Assembly: GCA_035528715.1 (NCBI GenBank)
Contig: DATKYB010000008.1
Coordinates: 1-10,811 of the forward strand
Direction: 5' to 3'
From: Nitrospinota bacterium
GTDB taxonomy: Bacteria; JADFOP01; DATKYB01
DNA length: 10,811 nt
The notes beneath the pieces are model-generated. The model did not search any database and was not told where the DNA came from. It was given only the letters and a program-made list of their open reading frames with translations. Position numbers and translations under genes: made by a program. Every line of letters starts with the position of its first letter. Within the stretch, counting starts at the first letter, position 1. Shown here piece after piece: positions 1 to 6,856 of this stretch.

Positions 1-177
1 TAATAATCTAATAAGATCAGAAACCAAAAGACCCCCCTGAACATAATAAAAAAGAGATAATAAAAAAATAATAATTTGATTCATTGAAAAAGTCAATATG
101 GTGTTTTGTGAGGTAAAAATGTTCTTTAGCCCTGTTTATCTTTTTCTATCCAGAAAATTCTTTTTTATTACGGAAAG

Positions 178-206
178 TTGACTTTAAGCTAAAGGCAAAA
201 TATAAT
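178..206 (+). promoter_or_regulatory. sigma70-type promoter for the DUF362/polyferredoxin operon
   Basis: A -35 box TTGACT (178-183, five of six consensus bases) is followed after exactly 17 bases by a perfect -10 box TATAAT (201-206). Transcription would start near 213, giving a leader of about 40 bases before the ATG at 255. The -35 box overlaps a small perfect inverted repeat, AAAGT-TG-ACTTT (174-185), which could be an operator or chance. This is the best-matching promoter in the window. Confidence 0.72.
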
Positions 207-242
207 TTGAGCCATTTATGAAATTGAGTTTTTTATATCTAT

Positions 243-246
243 GGAG
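243..246 (+). promoter_or_regulatory. ribosome binding site that selects the DUF362 start
   Basis: GGAG at 243-246 lies 8 bases before the ATG at 255 but only 2 bases before the ATG at 249. Normal Shine-Dalgarno spacing therefore favours 255 as the start, which removes two residues (Met-Ile) from the longest possible protein. Confidence 0.6.
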
Positions 247-254
247 AAATGATT

Positions 255-1169
255 ATGAATCATAAAGTCAAAAGAAGAGATTTCTTGAGAATCATAGGTG
301 GTTTAAGCATAGGTTCGCTGTTCCCTCCTTATATGAAGCTTCTTGCAGATGCATCTTTGGATTTACCGGAGATGGTTATCTCAGAAGGAAAAGACCCTTT
401 TAAAATAACCTTAAGAGCAATAGAGGGATTGGGAGGGATGAAACGGTTTGTCAAAAGGGGAGATGTGGTTGTGATCAAACCAAATATAGGATGGGATAGA
501 ACACCTGAACAGGCGGCCAATACAAATCCTGATGTGGTAAAGGCAGCAGTAATAATGTGTTTTGATGCAGAAGCAAAAAAGGTAAAGATTTTTGACAGAT
601 CAGTAAATGACCCTAGAAGGTGTTATATGAGAAGCGGTATATTTGATACCGTTAAAGATACAGGGGCAGAGCTCTCGCATATTGATCCGAGAAAATTTAA
701 GGAAGTGAGTATTAAGGGAGAATATTTGAAAACATGGCCTGTATATCAAGATATCCTCGAATCAGACACTATTATAAACATTCCTATTGCCAAAGATCAC
801 AGCACTGCCCTCCTTACAATGGCTATGAAAAACTGGATGGGAGTAATAGGAGGAAATAGAGGGTGGCTTCATAATGATATTGATAGGTCTCTTGCAGATT
901 TAGCAATGGCAATCAAACCTACCTTGACCATTCTCGATGCATACAGGATTTTAGTGGATAATGGACCTTCTGGGGGTGACCTGGGGGATGTTCGCCTAAA
1001 AGAGACGGTTATTGCTGGAGTTGATCAAGTTGCAGTGGATTCTTATGGTGCAACCCTCTTTGATCTCAAGGGTGAAGATTTAGGATATGTTAAAATTGCT
1101 TCAGAGAGAGGTATTGGTAATATGGATTTGAGTAAGATAAAGATAAAGAGGGTTCAATCTATTAGTTAA
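255..1169 (+). CDS. Tat-signal DUF362 domain protein
   Basis: Predicted 304-residue exported protein of the DUF362 family, whose biochemical role is poorly defined and which is often tied to iron-sulfur proteins. The N-terminus carries a twin-arginine signal, KRRDFLRIIGG (Arg7-Arg8), followed by a hydrophobic stretch to about residue 31, so folded export by Tat is likely. Family-type segments follow: VVVIKPNIGW (71-80), INIPIAKDHSTALLTMAMKN (174-193), an ILDAYR segment (226-231), a glycine-rich loop near 237-244 and GVDQVAVDSYGATLFDL (255-271). Many DUF362 proteins carry a ferredoxin domain. This one has only two cysteines (102 and 123) and so no cluster motif of its own. The next gene, 18 bases downstream, encodes a polyferredoxin that may supply the redox centres. 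The start at 255 rests on ribosome-site spacing; 249 is the alternative. The family call is firm; substrate and reaction are unknown. Confidence 0.85.
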   Translation: MNHKVKRRDFLRIIGGLSIGSLFPPYMKLLADASLDLPEMVISEGKDPFKITLRAIEGLGGMKRFVKRGDVVVIKPNIGWDRTPEQAANTNPDVVKAAVIMCFDAEAKKVKIFDRSVNDPRRCYMRSGIFDTVKDTGAELSHIDPRKFKEVSIKGEYLKTWPVYQDILESDTIINIPIAKDHSTALLTMAMKNWMGVIGGNRGWLHNDIDRSLADLAMAIKPTLTILDAYRILVDNGPSGGDLGDVRLKETVIAGVDQVAVDSYGATLFDLKGEDLGYVKIASERGIGNMDLSKIKIKRVQSIS

Positions 1170-1187
1170 AATTCTCTCAAGCTATAT

Positions 1188-2792
1188 ATGAAAAGATTCC
1201 GAGTAATCATTCAGATAACCTTTTTCATTATTTTTTTTGTTCTGCTTGTCTTAACAGAATATGCTGGGAAAAATGAAATACAATACCCTGTTAAATTCTT
1301 TCTTGATTTTAATCCCCTCATCCTGATCACAACTATCCTTGCCTCTCATGGTATTCCTGCAGAGATTCCCAAGACTCTCTTCCTCTCAGTATTTTTAATT
1401 ATCCTTACCGTATTCTTAGGAAGGGTTTTTTGTGGTTGGATCTGTCCTTTTGGTTCTTTAAATCATTTTATCGGTTTATCTTCGAAAAAAAAGACAAATT
1501 TGCCTGAGAGAAGTTATGGGGAGTTCGATAACCGGTATAAGTTAAAATATCTGATCCTTATATTTATTCTTATCTCGTCCCTTTTTACACTTCATATTAC
1601 AGGCATACTTGATCCTTTATCCCTTCTCATCAGATCCTTTGCAATCAGCATAAACCCCATCTTAAATTATTTCTTTAGGTCGTTTTTTGATTTCTTGTAT
1701 TTTACTGATATAAAGGTTATCAAAGCTATCTCAGAGCCCATCTATAGTTTATTAAAGAAGGTCTATCTATCATTCAATCAACCATACTTTTCACAGGTCT
1801 TTATTATAGGGATGTTCTTTTTTGGTATTCTCTTTTTAAATCTGATCAAAGATAGATTCTGGTGTCGTTTCCTCTGCCCTCTTGGAGCTTTGCTGGGTTT
1901 CTTTTCTCGATTTAGCTTTATTGAAATGAAGGTTGATGAGAGATGCAAACAGTGCAAAGATTGCATGAAAAAATGTCAGGGTGGAAGAATGCTCGAAAGA
2001 GAAATTCAATGGATGCCATCGGAATGTATGGTCTGTTTTTGCTGCGTAGATGAATGCAGGGAAGGTTTTTCTCATTTTAGATTTCGTTCGCCCTTTCAAA
2101 GAAGTGTTGAAGGAATCGATCTTGGGAGGAGACATATATTGACTTCAGCAGCTTTCGGGATATTCGCTGTTCCTCTAATAAAATTAGATCCGAAGAGGAA
2201 AAGACCCATACCTTCTCTTATAAGACCACCCGGGGCAGTAGAAGAGGATATTTTTTTAGAGCGTTGTGTTAAATGTGGAGAGTGCATGAAGGTTTGTCTT
2301 ACAAATGGTCTTCAACCTACCCTTTTTGAGGCCGGTCTTGAGGGGATATGGTCTCCTATCCTTGTATCAAGGCTTGGGTACTGTGAATACTATTGTACTT
2401 TATGTGGTCAGGTTTGTCCAACCGGGGCTATTAAAGAATTGCCTGTTGAGGAAAAGGTAAAGATAAAGATTGGACTTGCATTTATAGATAAAGATCGTTG
2501 CCTTCCCTATGCTCTTGATAGCCCGTGTATTGTTTGTGAAGAGGTATGCCCCACACCAAAGAAAGCTATATGGTTTCGCAAAAAAGCAGTCGTTGACAAA
2601 AAAGGGAAGAAGATTATATTGCAGCAGCCCGTAGTAGATGCAGCCCTTTGTATCGGGTGTGGGATTTGTGAGAACCTCTGTCCTGTGATTGATAAACCGG
2701 CTATTGTGGTTACAAGCATAGGGGAGTCAAGGTCTAAAACAAATCAGCTTCCCTTCGTATTGGATAGGGATGTCTTTGGTAAGAGAGTTTGA
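1188..2792 (+). CDS. NapH-NapG-like fused membrane polyferredoxin
   Basis: A 534-residue electron-transfer protein. Residues 1-240 form a NapH/MauN-like membrane part with hydrophobic segments near 5-24, 43-80, 119-140 and 199-222 and two CxxxCP motifs, FCGWICPFG (Cys82/86) and FWCRFLCPLG (Cys226/230). Two ferredoxin motifs follow, at Cys253/256/259/263 and Cys280/283/286/290. A twin-arginine hydrophobic segment, GRRHILTSAAFGIFAVPLI (313-331), then leads into a NapG/MauM-like region with four more cluster motifs: Cys360/363/366/370, 399/403/406/410, 438/447/450/454 and 488/491/494/498. Six [4Fe-4S] clusters are predicted. In nitrate reductase systems NapH passes quinol electrons to NapG; here no Nap catalytic subunit is visible, so that role is only an analogy. 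The gene lies 18 bases after the DUF362 gene, has no clear ribosome site and is probably translated by coupling. The electron-transfer role is secure; the partner enzyme is unknown. Confidence 0.85.
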   Translation: MKRFRVIIQITFFIIFFVLLVLTEYAGKNEIQYPVKFFLDFNPLILITTILASHGIPAEIPKTLFLSVFLIILTVFLGRVFCGWICPFGSLNHFIGLSSKKKTNLPERSYGEFDNRYKLKYLILIFILISSLFTLHITGILDPLSLLIRSFAISINPILNYFFRSFFDFLYFTDIKVIKAISEPIYSLLKKVYLSFNQPYFSQVFIIGMFFFGILFLNLIKDRFWCRFLCPLGALLGFFSRFSFIEMKVDERCKQCKDCMKKCQGGRMLEREIQWMPSECMVCFCCVDECREGFSHFRFRSPFQRSVEGIDLGRRHILTSAAFGIFAVPLIKLDPKRKRPIPSLIRPPGAVEEDIFLERCVKCGECMKVCLTNGLQPTLFEAGLEGIWSPILVSRLGYCEYYCTLCGQVCPTGAIKELPVEEKVKIKIGLAFIDKDRCLPYALDSPCIVCEEVCPTPKKAIWFRKKAVVDKKGKKIILQQPVVDAALCIGCGICENLCPVIDKPAIVVTSIGESRSKTNQLPFVLDRDVFGKRV

Positions 2793-2833
2793 AAAAGTGA
2801 AGTGAATAAATTTCTGGGTATTTTTATAAAGAT

Positions 2834-2847
2834 TCTTATAGATAAGA
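2834..2847. other. short inverted repeat between convergent genes
   Basis: TCTTAT-AG-ATAAGA is a perfect 6-base inverted repeat in the 90-base gap between the converging polyferredoxin and clpC genes. It could help end transcription. However, the two-base loop is too tight for a normal hairpin and no clean T-run follows on either strand, so terminator function is weakly supported. Confidence 0.2.
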
Positions 2848-2882
2848 GATCTATTCTATTCTTTTACGAGCAAAACCAGTAA

Positions 2883-5333
2883 CTACTTTTTCTTTCTAAA
2901 CTCAATATTCCCGTTCTTTAAAGCGACTTCTATAAGATTTCCCTTTTCAAACTCTTTTGATATAATTTTTTGAGCAAGGGGATTCTCTATAAGTTTTTCA
3001 ATTGTCCTCTTTAAGGGCCGTGCACCATAAAATGGGTTAAAGCCCTCCTTGGCAAGTTTTTCTTTTACTCTATCAGTAACGATTATTTCTAATTTTTCTT
3101 CTTTGATCCTTTCTTTCAGATTATTGATGAGAAGGTCAACAATTTTTCTTATATGTCCTTCATCTAATTGATGAAATACGATAAGATCATCTACCCTGTT
3201 TAAGAATTCTGGTTTAAAAACCTTTTTTACTTCACTCAAAACCTTATTTTTGATATCTTCATATCTCTTGTCACTGGTATCTCTGCCAAAACCTATTGCT
3301 ACCGAATCCTTGGTTATTAATTCGCTTCCAATATTGGATGTACCTATAATCACAGTATTTTTAAAGCTCACTGTGCGTCCATGGGCATCAGTGAGACGGC
3401 CATCATCCAAAATCTGTAAGAGCATATTGAAAACATCGGGGTGAGCCTTTTCTAATTCGTCTAAGAGGATGATGGAATAGGGGTTTCTTCTTATCTTTTC
3501 TGTCAATTGCCCAGCTTCTTCATAACCAACATATCCAGGAGGAGAGCCAATAAATTTAGAGACAGTATGTCTCTCCATATATTCTGACATATCAAGGCGG
3601 ATCAGCTTATTTTCATCATCAAGGAGAAACTCTGCAAGGGCTTTGGCTAATTCAGTTTTTCCCACACCTGTGGGCCCTAAAAATATAAAGGAGCCAATCG
3701 GCCTCAACTTTTCTTTGAGCCCAGCTCTGTTTCTTCTTATCGCATCGCTAACAGCCTTTACAGCATTTTCCTGACCCACAATCCTTTTATGAATATTCAT
3801 CTCCATATTCATCAGTTTCTCAGCCTCGCTCTCCAGCATTCTGGCCACAGGGATACCTGTCCAGCCTTCAACCACCTTGGCAATATCCTCCTCATCAACG
3901 ATGGAATCCCCGGGCTCTATATCCTTTTTCCATTCAGATAGCTTATTCTGGAACTCTTTTTCAAGGGTGATAAATTTCTGTTGGTACTTGGCTGCCTCTT
4001 CGTAACTCTGCTTTTCATATGCATTTTTCTGCTTTTGGAGGAGGTCTTCCTTGTCTTTTTCTATTTTTCTAAGCTCTGGGGGTAGGTAGATGAGGTCAAG
4101 ATGCTTTCTAGAACCAGCCTCATCGATAAGATCAATGGCCTTATCCGGAAGGAATCTATCTATGATATATCTTTCTGAGAGATTTGCAGCAGCCATCAGT
4201 GCCCCATCTTTATATTGAATTTGATGGTGGCTTTCATAATTCTTTTTTAAACCTTGAAGAATCTGGCGAGTATCTTCTACTGATGGCTCTTTAATCAAAA
4301 CTATCTGAAATCTTCTCTCCAAAGCCTTATCCTTTTCTATGTGCTTTTTATATTCATCCAGCGTTGTCGCACCAATGCACTGAAGTTGACCCCTTGCTAA
4401 GGCTGATTTAAGCATATTCGAAGCATCGATGCTCCCCTCTGCAGCGCCGGCACCCACAACAGTATGGAGTTCATCAATAAAGAGTATGATCTGTCCTGCA
4501 GCTGCTAATACCTCTTCCTTTATAGACTTAAGCCTTTCTTCAAATTCTCCTCTAAATTTGGAGCCTGCAACGACTTCAGACATCTCTAACATAAGTACCC
4601 TTTTATTGACAAGGGTCTCTGGAACCTCAGCCTCTACTATCTGCTGGGCAAGACCCTCAACGATTACAGTTTTTCCTACACCCGGCTCACCTATTAGCAC
4701 AGGGTTATTCTTTTTCCTGCGTGATAGAATCTGAATTACCCTTTTTATCTCCTGTTCTCTACCAATAACAGGATCAAGTTCTCCCTTTCTTGCCATTTGG
4801 GTCAGGTCTGTTGTATATTTTTGCAGTACATTGAGTTTACTCTCTGCTTTTTTGTCTTCGATATGCCTATCTCCTTTGATCCTGGATAAAGTCTCTTTTA
4901 CCTTTTCATAACTGATCCCAAGTTCTTTAAGAATCTTGGATGTTGAACCGACTGATTCATCCAACATTCCTAAAAACATGGTTCCAACACCTATAAACTT
5001 ATCTCCCATTCTTTCTGATTCACTTTTGGCTACTTTTAAAAGATTTTCTGTTTCCTTGGTGAGGAGGATTTGGGTAGGAATAACGTCTCCAGAAAACTTT
5101 TTTTTCGTTTCCTGTATCCCATATATCTTATCTAATAACATTCCCTTAATTTCTTTTGGTTCTAACCCCATATCTTTAAAAATATCAAAGAGCATTGAAT
5201 CTTCCTGCTCGAGAAGGCCTAAGAGGATAAATTCAGGAGAGAGTTCGTTCTGTTTAAGGGTCAACATCTCCATGGAGCCTATATTGACTGCCTCCATTAG
5301 TTTATCTGTGCAGTAATAAAAGTATCTTTGCAT
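2883..5333 (-). CDS. clpC: ClpC-type AAA+ unfoldase, ATP-binding subunit of Clp protease
   Basis: An 816-residue Hsp100 unfoldase with two AAA+ modules that would thread substrates into ClpP in the cytoplasm. The N-domain (about 1-150) precedes AAA1, which has Walker A GEPGVGKT (215-222), Walker B IILFIDELH (282-290) and arginine finger candidates Arg340/341. A short middle region (about 415-470) contains a UVR-like SYEEAAKYQQKFITLEKEF stretch (443-461). This fits ClpC (usually about 810 residues) rather than ClpB, whose coiled coil is much longer. AAA2 has Walker A GPTGVGKT (553-560), Walker B IILLDELEKAH (621-631), Arg713 in FLNRVDD and sensor-2 GARPLKR (770-776). An IGF tripeptide (680-682) sits where ClpC proteins carry the ClpP-docking loop. 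The ATG at 5333 has AAGGAG 5 bases upstream. The N-terminus (MQRYFYYCTD) differs from the usual FGRFTERA type. No clpP or adaptor gene is nearby. Confidence 0.9.
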   Translation of the reverse strand: MQRYFYYCTDKLMEAVNIGSMEMLTLKQNELSPEFILLGLLEQEDSMLFDIFKDMGLEPKEIKGMLLDKIYGIQETKKKFSGDVIPTQILLTKETENLLKVAKSESERMGDKFIGVGTMFLGMLDESVGSTSKILKELGISYEKVKETLSRIKGDRHIEDKKAESKLNVLQKYTTDLTQMARKGELDPVIGREQEIKRVIQILSRRKKNNPVLIGEPGVGKTVIVEGLAQQIVEAEVPETLVNKRVLMLEMSEVVAGSKFRGEFEERLKSIKEEVLAAAGQIILFIDELHTVVGAGAAEGSIDASNMLKSALARGQLQCIGATTLDEYKKHIEKDKALERRFQIVLIKEPSVEDTRQILQGLKKNYESHHQIQYKDGALMAAANLSERYIIDRFLPDKAIDLIDEAGSRKHLDLIYLPPELRKIEKDKEDLLQKQKNAYEKQSYEEAAKYQQKFITLEKEFQNKLSEWKKDIEPGDSIVDEEDIAKVVEGWTGIPVARMLESEAEKLMNMEMNIHKRIVGQENAVKAVSDAIRRNRAGLKEKLRPIGSFIFLGPTGVGKTELAKALAEFLLDDENKLIRLDMSEYMERHTVSKFIGSPPGYVGYEEAGQLTEKIRRNPYSIILLDELEKAHPDVFNMLLQILDDGRLTDAHGRTVSFKNTVIIGTSNIGSELITKDSVAIGFGRDTSDKRYEDIKNKVLSEVKKVFKPEFLNRVDDLIVFHQLDEGHIRKIVDLLINNLKERIKEEKLEIIVTDRVKEKLAKEGFNPFYGARPLKRTIEKLIENPLAQKIISKEFEKGNLIEVALKNGNIEFRKKK

Positions 5334-5360
5334 GCTCTCTCCTTAATTTCATCTTTTTTA

Positions 5361-5389
5361 AATATCTTCATTTTATCGAGGTTTGTCAA
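5361..5389 (-). promoter_or_regulatory. sigma70-type promoter for clpC
   Basis: Read on the - strand, a perfect -35 TTGACA (5389-5384) is followed after 17 bases by GATATT (5366-5361, four of six -10 bases). Transcription would start near 5354, giving a leader of about 20 bases that carries AAGGAG (5344-5339) before the ATG at 5333. I saw no CIRCE element and no sigma32-like -10 box, so heat-shock control is not evident from sequence. Confidence 0.6.
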
Positions 5390-5455
5390 GGGTTTTGTTG
5401 GGAAAATCGGGATCAAAAAAGAAAGTCATTTATCATATCTATCCGTTTAAGAGAA

Positions 5456-5484
5456 TTGACACCTTTTTGGAAATGTGATATCGC
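5456..5484 (+). promoter_or_regulatory. candidate promoter for the Nudix gene
   Basis: A perfect -35 TTGACA (5456-5461) is followed after 17 bases by TATCGC (5479-5484), a weak -10 with three of six matches. It would give a leader of about 80 bases carrying the GAAAC repeats at 5489-5512. A rival pair, TTGAGA (5521-5526) and TATATG (5544-5549) with 17-base spacing, scores better at -10. It would start transcription on top of the ribosome site, so I prefer the upstream pair only slightly. Confidence 0.35.
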
Positions 5485-5488
5485 TAAA

Positions 5489-5512
5489 GAAACTCTCATA
5501 AGAAACAGTTTC
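5489..5512 (+). repeat. GAAAC repeat cluster in the Nudix leader, possible operator
   Basis: AGAAAC occurs twice as direct repeats 13 bases apart (5488 and 5501). The second copy forms the palindrome GAAAC-A-GTTTC (5502-5512), and the first forms a longer inverted repeat, GAAACT-N12-AGTTTC (5489-5512). The arrangement suggests a regulator site or an RNA stem just downstream of the predicted transcription start, but each element is short enough to arise by chance. Confidence 0.3.
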
Positions 5513-5569
5513 GAAATATATTGAGAGGATTAGATTTCTTATCTATATGAGATATAAGGAATTATCAAT

Positions 5570-6118
5570 ATGAAAGAGAAGATTAAAAAGATTTTTTCGA
5601 GTAGGATTAAAAAGGAAATATCTCGTGATGATTTAGTCTCTGCTGCGGTATTGATCCCCCTATTCGAGAAAAATGGGGAGTATTATATCTTATTTACAAA
5701 ACGAACAGAATCTGTTGAGCACCATAAGGGACAAATATCTTTTCCCGGTGGAATAAGGGAGCAAACGGACAGAAATTTGAAAAACACTGTCACGAGGGAA
5801 GTTTTTGAAGAGATAGGTCTTTTAGAAAAAGATATCAATATTGTTGGGGAGTTAGATGATATCGAAACAGTAACAAGATTCAAGGTTACTCCCTTTGTAG
5901 GATTTATTTCTTATCCCTGTAAATTCAAAATCAATAAAGATGAGATTAAAGAGCTGGTAGAGGTTCCTTTTTCTTTTTTTCTTCAAAAGGAAAATTTCAA
6001 AGAAGAGGAATGGATTTACGAGGGAAAGAAAAGAAAAGTTTATGTATATCAATACAATCACTATAGGATTTGGGGAGCTACTGCCAGGATCATAAAAAGC
6101 TTTCTTGATCTATTATAG
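5570..6118 (+). CDS. Nudix hydrolase, CoA pyrophosphatase-like (NudL/CoAse subfamily)
   Basis: A 182-residue Nudix hydrolase, probably splitting coenzyme A or its derivatives into phosphopantetheine and 3',5'-ADP in the cytoplasm. The Nudix box runs from Gly60-Gly61 to REVFEEIGL (76-84), with metal-binding Glu77, Glu80 and Glu81. It has the one-residue longer spacing typical of the CoA-pyrophosphatase branch. The branch-specific segment just before it is LFTKRTESVEHHKGQISFPG (41-60), close to the family pattern L-L-T-x-R-[SA]-x3-R-x3-G-x3-F-P-G-G. Two positions differ: Thr46 replaces Ser/Ala and Glu50 replaces the usual Arg. The C-terminal IWGATARIIKSFL (167-179) is also characteristic. Length is close to the usual 190-200. 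The start is supported by TAAGGA 9 bases before the ATG. Other nucleoside-diphosphate substrates cannot be excluded. Confidence 0.82.
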   Translation: MKEKIKKIFSSRIKKEISRDDLVSAAVLIPLFEKNGEYYILFTKRTESVEHHKGQISFPGGIREQTDRNLKNTVTREVFEEIGLLEKDINIVGELDDIETVTRFKVTPFVGFISYPCKFKINKDEIKELVEVPFSFFLQKENFKEEEWIYEGKKRKVYVYQYNHYRIWGATARIIKSFLDLL

Positions 6119-6150
6119 CTCAATATATGGGCAACACTTTGAAGAGACAA

Positions 6151-6180
6151 TTGACATTTTTCTTTTTACAGAGATATCCA
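6151..6180 (+). promoter_or_regulatory. candidate promoter for the TPR gene
   Basis: A perfect -35 TTGACA (6151-6156) is followed after 18 bases by TATCCA (6175-6180), a weak -10 with three of six matches. The location is right for the TPR gene that starts at 6220. The layout resembles the candidate at 5456-5484, which also pairs TTGACA with a TATC-containing -10. Confidence 0.3.
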
Positions 6181-6219
6181 TAGATAATAAAAAAATATTT
6201 AAAAGATAAGGCAGAATTT

Positions 6220-6804
6220 ATGACAAACCCAATGAATAAATTAGTCTTTTGGTTAACCTTTGGTGTTATCATCACCTTTGTATTAATCAATATGGGGGTG
6301 CAAAAGGAGGTTCTTATTATCTTTGGTCTGACTATTCTTGGTGTCGGAGGTCTGGCTAGAAGGATGTTAGGTACCTATTTTCAGGCGGTCAAGGAGCTAA
6401 AAAGAAATCGTTATGATACTGCAATAAGACTATTTAAAGAATTTATAAGTGAGATTGACTACAATCCAGATCTTCTAAAATGGCAGAAGTTTGCCACGTT
6501 TTCTACAGGATTTTCCTTCAAAGAGACGGCTTTTTTAAATCTTGGTGTATGTTATTGGAATAAACGCCAGTATAAGGAGGCAATCTCTGCTTTTAAAAAG
6601 GCAACTGAGATAAGGCCAGAGATGGTAGAGAGCTATTTAAACATAGCGATGATACACTTTAACCAAGGGAATAAAGAAGATTGCTATCTTTGGTTAGAAA
6701 AGGCCAAGCCTTATAGAAATGAAAAGTTCAATCAGTTATTGATTGAATCTTCCTATTTTGATTCCATAAGGAACGAAAAGAGATTTCAGGACATACTCAA
6801 TTGA
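6220..6804 (+). CDS. membrane-anchored tetratricopeptide repeat protein
   Basis: A 194-residue protein of unknown specific function. Two hydrophobic segments near the N-terminus (about 7-26 and 30-46) form a hairpin that should anchor it in the cytoplasmic membrane. The rest has TPR character: a repeat-like NRYDTAIRLFKEF stretch (63-75), a clear repeat at about 103-135 (FLNLGVCYWNKRQYKEAISA, 105-124) and a second at about 136-166. The tail FDSIRNEKRFQDIL (180-193) is the kind that often closes TPR arrays. TPR arrays bind protein partners, so a scaffold role at the membrane is the reasonable inference. The start has ATAAGG 8 bases upstream; a second in-frame ATG lies at residue 5. It follows the Nudix gene by about 100 bases with its own candidate promoter, so co-transcription is uncertain. 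Confidence 0.75.
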   Translation: MTNPMNKLVFWLTFGVIITFVLINMGVQKEVLIIFGLTILGVGGLARRMLGTYFQAVKELKRNRYDTAIRLFKEFISEIDYNPDLLKWQKFATFSTGFSFKETAFLNLGVCYWNKRQYKEAISAFKKATEIRPEMVESYLNIAMIHFNQGNKEDCYLWLEKAKPYRNEKFNQLLIESSYFDSIRNEKRFQDILN

Positions 6805-6856
6805 TTAACAAAGAAATCGGTAGATAGAATAAGAATTTCACAGGATATCTATAATT

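Larger units (their letters stand above)
1..248. other. AT-rich intergenic region without a supported gene
   Basis: No reading frame here has both a credible start and a recognisable product. The longest I traced on the + strand, from the ATG at 98, stops after 27 codons. The stretch has A-rich runs, a short hairpin-capable repeat ATTGA-N5-TCAAT (83-97) and the promoter at 178-206. The neighbouring gene to the left lies outside the window. Confidence 0.5.

Noticed and set aside
98-181. A 27-codon frame starting at the ATG at 98
   Set aside because: Too short, no ribosome site, and its end overlaps the promoter of the next gene.
1188-2792. Possible NosR or CcoG identity for the polyferredoxin
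   Set aside because: There is no FMN-binding domain as in NosR, and the CcoG C-terminal immunoglobulin-like domain is absent; the C-terminal four-cluster region fits NapG/MauM better.
4429-5316. Open frames of 101 and 126 codons on the + strand inside clpC
   Set aside because: They lie wholly opposite conserved AAA+ and N-domain sequence of clpC, have low-complexity serine/leucine/isoleucine-rich products and no family pattern.
2883-5333. Assignment of the AAA+ protein as ClpB
   Set aside because: The middle region is only about 50-60 residues with a UVR-like stretch, and an IGF docking loop is present. ClpB has a much longer coiled coil and no ClpP loop.
5334-5460. Heat-shock element (CIRCE or sigma32 promoter) upstream of clpC
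   Set aside because: I found no TTAGCACTC-N9-GAGTGCTAA repeat and no CCCCAT-type -10; a standard TTGACA-17-GATATT promoter explains the region.
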